From Solirubrobacter sp963837485 (lineage in GTDB: Bacteria > Actinomycetota > Thermoleophilia > Solirubrobacterales > Solirubrobacteraceae), in NCBI GenBank assembly GCA_963837485.1, contig CAWINP010000007.1:248001-312000 (forward strand): a stretch of DNA of 64,000 nucleotides, written 5' to 3'. Below are positions 53,494 to 61,821 of the stretch, one piece after another (the first letter of the stretch is position 1; each line of letters begins with the position of its first letter). The position numbers and the translations under genes were made by a program. Under the pieces are notes generated by a model. That model did no database searches and was not told the DNA's origin. It saw only the letters and a program-made list of their open reading frames with translations.

Positions 53494-54800
53494 TGTGCGC
53501 TGAGCGATGACGTAAGTGACTGCTTGCCGTCCGTGAGCGCCTTGCCCACGTCACTGCCGAACGCGGCGTCGCGGGCCACCTTCAGCCACGGACCCGTCGG
53601 GTCGTTGTACGTCGCGCCGAAGTTCAGCGAGATCGGCGTGACGCCCTTGCCGACGAGCTGGTTGGACAGCACGACGCGCGGATCCTGTGACGAGTACTTG
53701 TTGTCGGCCAGATCGGTGCGCGCGACGACGTCCTTGTTCTTGGCCACGATCTCGACCTGCGTGGCGTCCGACAGCGTCCACTGCAGGAAGTCCCACGCCT
53801 CGTCGGGATGCTTCGAGGTCGAGGAGACGCCGATGACGTCGCCGCCGACGAACGTCGACTCGCCGCCGTCAGGGCCGGGGATGGGCGCGACGCCGATGTC
53901 CATGTCCTTGGGCATGATCCCGAGCGTGGTCGACGGCATCGGCATGATGCCGACCTTGCCCTTGGGGAAGACGCCCGTCCACGTCGGGCCCGCCTCGTCC
54001 TTCGCGGCCGGCATGACCACGTCGTCCTTGACGAGCTTGTTGTAGATGTCGAACGTCGCCTTCATCTGCGGGTCGTCGATCGTCGACTCGGTCCCGTCCT
54101 CGTTCATGACGTTGCCGCCGCCGGCCCACACGGACGGCCAGAAGGTGAACACGTAGCAACCGGGGCAGTTGCCGCCGAAGAACGTGCCGTACGTGTCGCC
54201 GCCGATCTTCTTGCGGACCGTCTCGGCGTCCTGCGCGAACTCCTTCATCGTCTTGGGCGGCGTGTCCGGATCGAGCCCGGCCTTCTTGAACAGGGCCTTG
54301 TTCCAGAACAGGACCGACAGGTCGAGCGTGTGCGGGATCACGTACTCCTTGCCGTCCTTGGAGCCCGCCTTGACCGGCGCCTGCACGATGTCCTTCGCGT
54401 ACGGCAGCGCGTTGATCTTGTCGGTGATGTCCAGCCACAATCCCTGCGAGACGTAGTTCGGCGCGTAGATGACGTCGGCCGCGAACAGGTCCGGCAGGTT
54501 CTTGCCGCCGGCGGCGGCGGCCACGCGGGCCTGGTAGTTGTCCGTCGGGATCACGGTCAACTTCACCTGGTTCTTGTGCGAGGCGTTGTACGCCTTCACG
54601 AACCGCTCGCTCTGCGTCTGCGTCGCGGCCCGGGTCCACATCGTGATCGTCGCGCCGGTGTCGCCGCTCTTGGCGGCGGCACTGCCGGACGAGGACGACG
54701 ATTTGTCGTCATTCGACGACCCGCATCCGACCGCTAGCGCACACGCGGCGGCTGTGGCGACCACCGCGAGCCAGCGGCTCTGGACTACTCCACCCCTCAT
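53490..54800 (-). CDS. Sugar ABC transporter binding lipoprotein
   Basis: 436 aa, CUT1 family solute-binding protein. Lipobox ALAVGCGSS after a hydrophobic run. TITMWTRAATQTQSERFVKA begins the mature domain; NLPDLFAADVIYAPNYVSQG and EAWDFLQWTLSD are typical. Cysteines NCPGC in the middle may form a disulfide. First gene of the ABC/GH127 operon; AAGGAGGAGG precedes ATG 54800. Likely ligand: beta-arabinooligosaccharides, by context. Confidence 0.93.
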   Translation of the reverse strand: MRGGVVQSRWLAVVATAAACALAVGCGSSNDDKSSSSSGSAAAKSGDTGATITMWTRAATQTQSERFVKAYNASHKNQVKLTVIPTDNYQARVAAAAGGKNLPDLFAADVIYAPNYVSQGLWLDITDKINALPYAKDIVQAPVKAGSKDGKEYVIPHTLDLSVLFWNKALFKKAGLDPDTPPKTMKEFAQDAETVRKKIGGDTYGTFFGGNCPGCYVFTFWPSVWAGGGNVMNEDGTESTIDDPQMKATFDIYNKLVKDDVVMPAAKDEAGPTWTGVFPKGKVGIMPMPSTTLGIMPKDMDIGVAPIPGPDGGESTFVGGDVIGVSSTSKHPDEAWDFLQWTLSDATQVEIVAKNKDVVARTDLADNKYSSQDPRVVLSNQLVGKGVTPISLNFGATYNDPTGPWLKVARDAAFGSDVGKALTDGKQSLTSSLSAQ

Positions 54801-54841
54801 TGGATCCGTCCTCCTCCTTGGATTGGACCATGTGTCAGCGC

Positions 54842-54910
54842 TGTGAACGCTAACAATGACCGCATAGTAGCGCTCCGCGCATTTCCGTCAAGTACATGTG
54901 AGCGCTAGCA
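54842..54910. promoter_or_regulatory. Divergent promoter with two LacI operators
   Basis: For the ABC operon (minus): TTGACG (54892-54887), 16 bp, TACTAT (54870-54865), and operator TGTGAACGCTAACA at 54842-54855 just past the transcript start. For lacI 1 (plus): operator TGTGAGCGCTAGCA at 54897-54910 with a -10-like TAGCAT inside it, 11 bp before ATG 54922. The pair allows one repressor to close both promoters. Confidence 0.75.
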
Positions 54911-54921
54911 TCGCGCCTTAC

Positions 54922-55956
54922 ATGTCTATCCCGGTCCGTTCCCGCGCCGTCGTGATGGCCGACGTGGCCAGGCTCGCAGGCGTCTCGCAGCAGACGGTCT
55001 CACGCGTGCTCAATGACAGCCCGCACGTGCGCGCGGACACGCGCGCACGTGTGCTCGAGGCCGTGCGCAAGCTTGAGTACCGGCCGAACCGACTCGCGCG
55101 TGCGCTTGTGACCGGCCGCACCCGCACGCTCGGCGTGGTGAGCTTCGAGACGACGCTGCACGGGCCCGCCTCGACGCTGCTCGGGATCGAGCGCGCCGCG
55201 CACGACGCGGGGTACGTCGTCTCGATCGCCAGCATCGGCTCGCTCGAGTCGGCGTCGGTGGCCGGCGCGATCGAGCGGCTGAGCGAGCAGGCGGTCGACG
55301 GGATCCTGGTGATCGCGCCGCAGGAGTCCGCCGCGCAGGCGCTGCGGCACCTGCGCTCCGACGTGCCGGTGGTCGCCACCGAGGCGGGCGCGCACGACGG
55401 CGTGCCGCTGGTCGCGGTCGACCAGGTGGCGGGCGCCCGCGCCGCCACCAGGTACCTGCTCGATCTCGGGCACCCGACGGTCTGGCACATCTCCGGCCCG
55501 CTCGACTGGTACGAGGCGCGCGACCGCATCGACGGCTGGCGGGCGACGCTCGTCGACGCCGGCGCGCTGCCGCCGCCGGTGCTGGCCGGCGACTGGAGCG
55601 CGCGCTCGGGCTACGAGCTGGGGCTGCGGCTCGCGCGCCAGCCGGGCGTCAGCGCGATCTTCGCCGCCAACGATCAGATGGCGCTCGGGGTCATCCGCGC
55701 GCTGCACGAGCGCGGCCTGCGGATCCCGGCCGACATCAGCGTGGTCGGGTTCGACGACATCCCCGAGGCGGCGTACTTCACTCCGCCGCTGACGACCGTA
55801 CGACAGAACTTCAACGAGGTCGGCCGGCGCGCGCTGCTCACGCTGCTCGCCCAGCTCGACGACGGGGCGCGCAGCGGCACGCGCGAGACGATCGCGCCGG
55901 AGCTGGTCATCCGCGCCAGCACTAGCGCGGCCGCGGCCGCGGCCGCACGAGCCTGA
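54922..55956 (+). CDS. LacI-family regulator 1
   Basis: 344 aa from ATG 54922 (GTG 54898 is in the operator). HTH VMADVARLAGVSQQTVSRVL with hinge DSPHVRADTRARVLEAV; effector domain RTLGVVSFETTLHGPASTLL, VDGILVIAPQES, VGFDDIPEAAYFTPPLTTVR. Starts very much like LacI 2, so they are paralogues sharing the operator consensus. It is divergent from the ABC operon and probably autoregulates. Confidence 0.93.
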   Translation: MSIPVRSRAVVMADVARLAGVSQQTVSRVLNDSPHVRADTRARVLEAVRKLEYRPNRLARALVTGRTRTLGVVSFETTLHGPASTLLGIERAAHDAGYVVSIASIGSLESASVAGAIERLSEQAVDGILVIAPQESAAQALRHLRSDVPVVATEAGAHDGVPLVAVDQVAGARAATRYLLDLGHPTVWHISGPLDWYEARDRIDGWRATLVDAGALPPPVLAGDWSARSGYELGLRLARQPGVSAIFAANDQMALGVIRALHERGLRIPADISVVGFDDIPEAAYFTPPLTTVRQNFNEVGRRALLTLLAQLDDGARSGTRETIAPELVIRASTSAAAAAAARA

Positions 55957-56119
55957 GCGCGAGCTTCGCGAGGCCGGCGAGCACGAGCTCGCCGGCGGCG
56001 AGCACGAGCAGGTGGCGCACCACGTCCCCGTTGAACACGTCGTAGATCGTCCACACCGCCAGCATCAGCGCGAGGACGACCCACACGACGATCACGATCG
56101 ACTCTGCGTCGCTTCGCAT
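55922..56119 (-). CDS. Small membrane protein, two helices
   Basis: 65 aa: hydrophobic IVIVVWVVLALMLAVWTIYD and VVRHLLVLAAGELVLAGLA with a basic Arg/Pro tail. The 3' end overlaps lacI 1 by 35 nt in the other orientation, where the lacI end encodes a poly-Ala tail. A two-helix pattern and non-shadow composition support a real gene; no family is recognised. Confidence 0.5.
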   Translation of the reverse strand: MRSDAESIVIVVWVVLALMLAVWTIYDVFNGDVVRHLLVLAAGELVLAGLAKLALRLVRPRPRPR

Positions 56120-56179
56120 CGCCTCCAGGATGGCGCTGCCGCCGGACGCCTCGCGGCGCCCGGCGGCGGCACGGACCCC

Positions 56180-58777
56180 CTAAGGCGTCGTCGTCGAGAG
56201 CGTGAAGACGAGCGTCTTCGCGTACGTCCCGGTCCGCAGCGCGTCGTTGGCGGCGATCGACTGCCGGAAGTCGATCGTCACGGCGTCGTTGCTGATCGGG
56301 GCGATGTAGCTCAGCAGCGCCAGCGGGCTGGCGGCCGAGCCGACCGGCGCGAACGCCGGCGCCGGGTAGGTCGCGTTGCGGGCTCGCACCTGCAGCGCGT
56401 CGGGCAGCGAGAACGCCCCGTTGACCAGGTGCCCGGTCGCGGTGCTCGACGGGTCGGCGACGCTCAGCGCCGCGTCACCGGCCGTGGAGATCACGTTGGC
56501 GGTCGTCGCCGACTCGTACGTCTTCGCCACGCCCGGCGTGAACGCGCCGAAGCTCGCCGGCGCGCCGAGCGTGAGCGAGAGCGTCGCCGGGACGGTTCCG
56601 CCGACGCCGCCGGGCGCCTGCACCTGAGACCCGGTGTCGAACACCTGGACCTCCTTGATGCCGACCGCCCGGGCGGGTGACGTCGACTTCGTGACCATCA
56701 CGCGCATCTGCTGGGCGGTGATGAACGGGAAGTCGACCTGGTTGTAGTTCGGCGCCGGCGCGGCCGGCGTCTTGGCCTGGCCGGGCACGTCGACCCAGTT
56801 CGCGCCGTCGAAGTACTGGATCGAGTACGACGCCGGCTCCTTGTATGTGCTGCCGCTCGCGCCCCAGGCCTTGTTGGAGAAGAAGTACAGCTTGACCTGG
56901 TTGAAGCGCTTCGGCGCCCCGAGGTCGATCTGCAGCCAGTCGGAGGCGTTCGGCGAGCCGTTGTCGCCCCAGATCGGGTTCGTGCCGACGTACGCGCCGG
57001 ACGTGACCGGGATGCCGCTGATCGTGAAGCCGTCGACCGCGTTGGCCGGCGACGTCGCCTGCGAGGCCGGCGTGGTCGTCGTGTAGGACGCCGTCGCCGT
57101 CTTGCCCTGCGCCAGGTTGACGAGCCCGCTGGTCTGCGGCTTGATGTCGACGCCGGCCTTCTGGAAGGAGTCGACCAGGCGCGGGTTGTCGGACAGGCTG
57201 ACCTCGGTCGCGTTGGCCAGCGTGCCCTGGGCGCTGTAATTGACGTGCGCGGTGGTGGAGCCGAGCAGCTCCACGTGACCGGTCTTCGAGTTCCACGTCA
57301 AGTGCGTGAGGTCGTCGACCGTGGCGACGCGGCGGCCGCCGACGTAGAGCGAGTAGCCGTCCGGCGCCAGCGGGTAGTAGCGCGTGCCGCCCGGCTTCTG
57401 CCACACGACGGTGAGGCTGGTGCCGTGGTAGCTGAGGTTGTTGACCGTGAAGTGGTCATAGCCCCAGTCGATCGGGTTGAGCTCGATCACGTCGTCCAGT
57501 CGCGGCGTGATGCCGGCGACATCCTGGAACATGATCCAGTTGAACGAGCCGAGCACGTCGTGGTGGATGCCCGAGCGGCCCAGCGTCTGGGTCGTGGGGT
57601 TCCAGTTGAAGAAGTACTCGTTGTTGTCCGGGAACCGGTTGTCGCCGTTGATGTACTCGTTCCAGCTCAGCCACTCGATCAGCTTGCGGTAGGAGTCGGG
57701 CGTGATGTACTGCGACGGGTAGTCGCGCAGCGCCTTCGAGAACAGGCGCGCCTGCAGCGTGGAGTTGATGTTGGAGAAGTTGTTGGAGCCCGTGCTGCCG
57801 TGCGCGGCCGCCTCGGCCTTGTCGGCCTGGTTGGCGGTGTAGGCCGGCATCAGCGGGAACTGCGCCTTGTCGGCGTAGTAGCGCAGCGCCTGCTTGTACT
57901 CGTCGGTGTTCGGCGCGATGCCGTCGATGAACGGCGCGAAGTTCTGCTGGTCCTTCCAGCAGACGAGGTTGCCCGTGGTCAGGTCGCGCTGCAGGAAGGC
58001 CTTGCCGGGGCAGGAGATCGGCGCGCTGGTGTTGATCGTGGCGTTGCGGGCGTTCGCCGAGGAGTCGACGGCGGTCGCGCCGTCGGCCTCGTCGAACTTG
58101 TAGTCGGCGACGTCGCCGGTGCCCGCCGCGCCGCCCGCGAGGGCGGTGATGTCGTCCGCGCTCAGCGCGCGGCCGTAGATGTTGAAGTCGTCCACCGTCG
58201 CGCGCAGCAGCGGGTCGCCGTACTGCGAGCGGCCGATCCAGTTCTGGGTCGTGTTGCCAAGGTCGGACGGGTGGATGGTGATGTTGTTGTTGGTGCCGAC
58301 GGCGGTGCCGTTGACGTACAGCGTGCCGACGTTGCCGTTGACCACGATCGCGACGTGCGACCACTGGTTCAGCGGCAGCGTGCCGGTGCCGTTGATCACC
58401 TGCTCGGCCGCGCCGCCGCCGCCGGTGCTGATCGCGAAGCGCAGCGCGGAGCCGGCGCTGACGGTGAGGAACATGTACCGCGTCGTGCCGGTGCCGAAGT
58501 CGAAGATCCGCGACCAGGTCGTGTTCGCCTGCGGGTTCACCCACGTGGACACCGACCAGTTGCCGTTCAGCGTGCCGGTGACGTTGTTGGGCAGCGTCAC
58601 CCACTCACCGCTGCCGCTGAGCGCGACGGCTTTGCCGATCTTGCCTTCCGCGCGCGGGCCGGTGGCGGCTCCGCCGGGCGTGCTGATCGGGTCGTTGGCC
58701 CACAGGTTCATGACGCCGGACTTGATGTTGTCGGCGATCCCGTCCATCTCGGTCGCCTTGGCGTCCTCGCCGAGCAT
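56180..58777 (-). CDS. Secreted glycosidase, C-terminal part after frameshift
   Basis: Residues continue the protein of 58605-60284 in another frame. From ATG 58777 it would be 865 aa; GAGGAG lies 7 nt upstream, so separate translation is possible. Segments: LamG/concanavalin lectin-like domain (about 35-215; SGEWVTLPNNVTGTLNGNWS, DDFNIYGRALSADDITAL), then the remaining (alpha/alpha)6 catalytic half (WKDQQNFAPFIDGIAPNT, YFFNWNPTTQTLGRSGIHHD), then an F5/8-type C (discoidin) domain (KTATASYTTTTPASQ, DWLQIDLGAPKRFNQVKLYF), and a C-terminal beta-domain like WxL. No signal peptide of its own. Confidence 0.75.
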   Translation of the reverse strand: MLGEDAKATEMDGIADNIKSGVMNLWANDPISTPGGAATGPRAEGKIGKAVALSGSGEWVTLPNNVTGTLNGNWSVSTWVNPQANTTWSRIFDFGTGTTRYMFLTVSAGSALRFAISTGGGGAAEQVINGTGTLPLNQWSHVAIVVNGNVGTLYVNGTAVGTNNNITIHPSDLGNTTQNWIGRSQYGDPLLRATVDDFNIYGRALSADDITALAGGAAGTGDVADYKFDEADGATAVDSSANARNATINTSAPISCPGKAFLQRDLTTGNLVCWKDQQNFAPFIDGIAPNTDEYKQALRYYADKAQFPLMPAYTANQADKAEAAAHGSTGSNNFSNINSTLQARLFSKALRDYPSQYITPDSYRKLIEWLSWNEYINGDNRFPDNNEYFFNWNPTTQTLGRSGIHHDVLGSFNWIMFQDVAGITPRLDDVIELNPIDWGYDHFTVNNLSYHGTSLTVVWQKPGGTRYYPLAPDGYSLYVGGRRVATVDDLTHLTWNSKTGHVELLGSTTAHVNYSAQGTLANATEVSLSDNPRLVDSFQKAGVDIKPQTSGLVNLAQGKTATASYTTTTPASQATSPANAVDGFTISGIPVTSGAYVGTNPIWGDNGSPNASDWLQIDLGAPKRFNQVKLYFFSNKAWGASGSTYKEPASYSIQYFDGANWVDVPGQAKTPAAPAPNYNQVDFPFITAQQMRVMVTKSTSPARAVGIKEVQVFDTGSQVQAPGGVGGTVPATLSLTLGAPASFGAFTPGVAKTYESATTANVISTAGDAALSVADPSSTATGHLVNGAFSLPDALQVRARNATYPAPAFAPVGSAASPLALLSYIAPISNDAVTIDFRQSIAANDALRTGTYAKTLVFTLSTTTP

Positions 58778-60284
58778 CTGAGTACTCCTCGGCGGCCGCC
58801 TTGGCGCCCGAGTACCAGAACGAGGTCTCCGTGCGGTCCTGCCGCCGCGTGCCGTACTGCTGGAACGCGACCGAGTCGGCGTCGTTGCCGGGCAGCGTGC
58901 CCGACGTGTACTCGATCGTGCCGTTGCCGTTGCTGTCGAACTTCGCCAGCGTGCCCTTGACGTCGCACTCGGAGTACTTCGCGAGGTTCTTGAGGATCGA
59001 CTTCGGGCCGCCATGGACCTTGTAGGCCTCGAACGCCTCGTCGGCGGTCCACTGCTCGTAGGTGTTGTTCCAGTTGGCGGTGTTGCCCGGGTTGTCGTGG
59101 AACGCCTGGCAGCCGGACTCCTCGCCCTGTGACAGCCACTGGCCGTAGGACCAGATCGGGTCGGTCCACCACTTCAGGTCCTGCATGCGCATCGGGACCG
59201 TCAGCGAGATCTGGTTGTTGTAGCCCAGCGCGCCCTCGAGGTCGACGGGGAACTGGTAGTCGTTGCCCGGGATGTTGCCGTCGAACGTGTTGAAGCGGTT
59301 CTCCCAGGTGCGGTAGTAGGAGATCTTCTTGACGTTGGCGTCGGGGATGTCGACGTACGGCACGTTGTCGGACCAGAACGCGTTGTACTCGCGCTTCTGC
59401 GCGGCGAGCGCCGCGTCGGCGTCATAGCCCTTGTAGCGGTCGTACTCGCTCTGGGAGTCCGGCAGCTCGGCCGCGATCATGCCCATCTGGACCTTGAGCG
59501 TCGCGCTGGCGCCGGGGTCGAGGCTGACGTCGCGCGTCAGCGCCGTGCCGTTGGCCGTGAAGCCCTCGCCGCTCAGGCGCGACGTGACCGTCGTGAGCCC
59601 GTAGCGGATGGTGACCGAGCCGGTGAGCTCGTTGCCGGCGGCGGTCGTCGCGATCGGCGACTGCACGGAGATCGTGCGCGTGATCGGGTCGGTGCCGGTG
59701 TTGGTGAGCTTGAGCTCGGTGACCGCCGTGTTGTTCTGGGTGATGAACTTCGTCTCGGCGATGCTCAGTGACGCGCTCGTGAACGCACCGGTGAAGTAGC
59801 TCGGCCACTGCAGCCGCGACGCCGTCGTCTCGGTGACCGTCTGGCCCGGGATGGTGACCGTGTACAGGCTCTGGCTGGCGCCCGTGGGCCGCTCGCGATA
59901 CGCGTAGCCGCCCGCGAAGCCGAGCGCGCCCGGCGTGTGGTTGTTCATGTACAGCGCGCGGCCGCGCGTGAGCAGCGTCGTCTCGCCGGCCTGGTTGGAG
60001 AACGGCCGCTCGAGGATGCTGTCGAACCAGTACTGCCCGTTCGTCGCCGGCCCGGCGTCGAAGATCGCCTTCATCATGCTCTTCGCCGGGTCATAGGCGA
60101 CCGGCTCCGGCGGAACCGGGTTCGCGAGCCCGGCGAACGTCGGCGTGCCCGGATCGACCGCCGGCGGGATGCCCGGCACGTACTCGGCGTACGCGAGCGC
60201 CCCTCCCCCCAGCAGCACGGTCGCCGACGCGGCGACCGCCGCGAGGCGGCGTCGTGCCACCCATTTGTTAGCGCCAACACCCAT
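58605..60284 (-). CDS. Secreted glycosidase, N-terminal part, frameshifted
   Basis: Real protein to about residue 500, then 58 out-of-frame residues. Signal peptide (RRRLAAVAASATVLLGGGA), an N-terminal beta-sandwich (about 60-290) and the first part of an (alpha/alpha)6 barrel (YRTWENRFNTFDGNIPGNDY, MQDLKWWTDPIWSYGQWLSQ, NNTYEQWTADEAFEAYKVHG), like MGH1/GH63-type or arabinoside-cleaving barrels. The match to the downstream frame resumes after GAGGAGTACTCAGATG near 58780; one base too many there breaks the gene. Intact length would be about 1,370 aa. Context suggests a beta-L-arabinobiosidase-like enzyme, but I cannot name the GH family. Confidence 0.78.
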   Translation of the reverse strand: MGVGANKWVARRRLAAVAASATVLLGGGALAYAEYVPGIPPAVDPGTPTFAGLANPVPPEPVAYDPAKSMMKAIFDAGPATNGQYWFDSILERPFSNQAGETTLLTRGRALYMNNHTPGALGFAGGYAYRERPTGASQSLYTVTIPGQTVTETTASRLQWPSYFTGAFTSASLSIAETKFITQNNTAVTELKLTNTGTDPITRTISVQSPIATTAAGNELTGSVTIRYGLTTVTSRLSGEGFTANGTALTRDVSLDPGASATLKVQMGMIAAELPDSQSEYDRYKGYDADAALAAQKREYNAFWSDNVPYVDIPDANVKKISYYRTWENRFNTFDGNIPGNDYQFPVDLEGALGYNNQISLTVPMRMQDLKWWTDPIWSYGQWLSQGEESGCQAFHDNPGNTANWNNTYEQWTADEAFEAYKVHGGPKSILKNLAKYSECDVKGTLAKFDSNGNGTIEYTSGTLPGNDADSVAFQQYGTRRQDRTETSFWYSGAKAAAEEYSDARRGRQGDRDGRDRRQHQVRRHEPVGQRPDQHARRSRHRPARGRQDRQSRRAQRQR

Positions 60285-60381
60285 CCTGGAACCCCTCTCT
60301 CCTCGGTGTCGCCTGCTTTGTCGAGTCAGTGCGCTGCCGCGGTCGGGAACCGCCGCTCAAGGCGCATTGTTAGCGTTCACA
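60266..60381. promoter_or_regulatory. Two LacI operators at the secreted glycosidase
   Basis: TGTTAGCGTTCACA (60368-60381) is the exact inverse of the 54842 site and lies 84 bp upstream of the start. TGTTAGCGCCAACA (60266-60279) lies in codons 2-6 of the gene, so a second, intragenic site. GAGGAGAGAGGGG precedes ATG 60284. Confidence 0.7.
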
Positions 60382-60466
60382 CCCACCCGGTCATCTGACA
60401 TCTGTGGGAGCGGGAGCGTCGCCGTTCCGGCATGTGGCGGAATCCGGCGCCGGGAATCGGGCCGCG

Positions 60467-61486
60467 CTAGCGCGGCGGCGACGCGCTCTTGCGCACGATC
60501 AGCTCCGGGACCACCCGCAGCTCCTGCTCGTTGCGCTCGCCGCGGCCGGAGATCTCCTCGAGCAGGACGTGCAGGCCGCGGCGGCCCATCTCATTGAAGT
60601 CCTGGCGCACGGTGGTCAGCGGCGGCGTGAAGAACTCCGCCTCCGGGATGTCGTCGAAGCCGACCACGCTCACGTCGCCGGGGACGTCGCGGCCGGTCTC
60701 ATTCAGCAGCCGCAGCAGGCCGAGCGCCATCTGGTCGTTGGCGACGAAGATGGCGGTGAGACCCTTCAGCTCCATCAGCTCGCGCCCGAGCTGGTAGCCC
60801 GAGCGCGGGCTCCAGTCGCCGCGCAGCGGCCGCGAGCCGACCGCGCCCGCGTCGGCCAGCGCGTCGCGCCAGCCCTCGATGCGGTGCTGGGCCTCCAGCC
60901 AGTCGGCCGGGCCGGCCAAATGGCCGATCACCTCGTGGCCGAGGCCGAGCAGGTGCTCGGTCGCCAGCCGGGCGCCCCGGTACTGGTCGACCGCGACGAC
61001 CGGCACGCCCTCGTCCGGGCCCGCCTCCACCGCGACCACCGGGACGTCGCCCGGGAGGTCCCACAGCGCGTGCGCGGTGGCCAGGTGCGGCGCGATCACC
61101 ATGATCCCGTCGACCCCGACGCCGCGCAGCCGCTCGATCGCGCGGACCACCGCCACCCGCTCGAGCGACTCGAGGCTGACGATGCTGACGAAGTAGCCCG
61201 CCGCGTGCGCGGCGCGCTCGACGCCGACCAGCGTCGAGGCCGGGCCGAACAGCGTCGTGTCGAACGTGACCACGCCGAGCGTCTTCGAGCGGCCGGTGAC
61301 CAGCGCGCGGGCCACCGAGTTCGGGCGATAGTCGAGCTTGCGCATCGCCGCCATCACGCGCTCGCGCGTCTCCGGCCGCACGTGGGCGGAGTCATTGATG
61401 ACGCGCGAGACGGTCTGATGCGAGACGCCGGCCAGCGCCGCCACGTCCGCCATCACGGCCGCGCGCCTTCGAGGCTCAACGTTCAC
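60467..61486 (-). CDS. LacI-family regulator 2
   Basis: 339 aa from GTG 61486 (MNVEPRRRAAVMADVAALAG; 12 residues before ADV as in LacI 1). HTH ADVAALAGVSHQTVSRVIND; effector domain KTLGVVTFDTTLFGPASTL, AIFVANDQMALGLLR, VVGFDDIPEAEFFTPPLTTV. It differs from LacI 1 throughout the body but has the same recognition helix region (SxQTVSRV). Preceded by two operator copies. Confidence 0.93.
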   Translation of the reverse strand: MNVEPRRRAAVMADVAALAGVSHQTVSRVINDSAHVRPETRERVMAAMRKLDYRPNSVARALVTGRSKTLGVVTFDTTLFGPASTLVGVERAAHAAGYFVSIVSLESLERVAVVRAIERLRGVGVDGIMVIAPHLATAHALWDLPGDVPVVAVEAGPDEGVPVVAVDQYRGARLATEHLLGLGHEVIGHLAGPADWLEAQHRIEGWRDALADAGAVGSRPLRGDWSPRSGYQLGRELMELKGLTAIFVANDQMALGLLRLLNETGRDVPGDVSVVGFDDIPEAEFFTPPLTTVRQDFNEMGRRGLHVLLEEISGRGERNEQELRVVPELIVRKSASPPR

Positions 61487-61821
61487 ATGGCTAACAATAC
61501 GAGCCCGGCCGACGGATTCCCGCGATCCGCGGGAACGTTCACGGACGCGTCTGGACCGGCGCGCGTCCCGTGGCGTCCGTTGCCGAGCACGTGGGCCTGC
61601 CCCGATCCTCCCTCGCAGCGGGGACGCGATGTTAACGATCACACATCTCACGGTCAGGATACGGAAAGCGACCTTGTAATGAGGCGACCGTCCGGTATGT
61701 TGACGCTCACAACGTGGGACGTCGTGCGGCGTTCTCCTCCCGCCGCACCGGCGATGGGTGACCGCAGCCCATCCAACCGCGCCGCCCGTCGCCTCGGGAC
61801 AGGGGCGGCGGGCGTCGCGTC
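61487..61821. other. Regulatory spacer upstream of lacI 2
   Basis: 335 bp without a gene. It holds two operators (next entry) and an AT-richer leader for lacI 2; beyond that I see nothing except antisense frames. Confidence 0.5.
61629..61711 (-). promoter_or_regulatory. lacI 2 promoter with two operators
   Basis: TGTTAACGATCACA (61630-61643) and TGTTGACGCTCACA (61698-61711) match the TGTGAGCGCTAACA consensus in inverse orientation. On the minus strand TAACAT (61634-61629) is a -10-like element with CTGACC 17 bp upstream. Confidence 0.65.

Noticed and set aside
57245..58960. Plus-strand open frame over the secreted glycosidase
   Set aside because: Val/Arg-rich antisense shadow with no domain; the opposite strand encodes LamG and barrel motifs.
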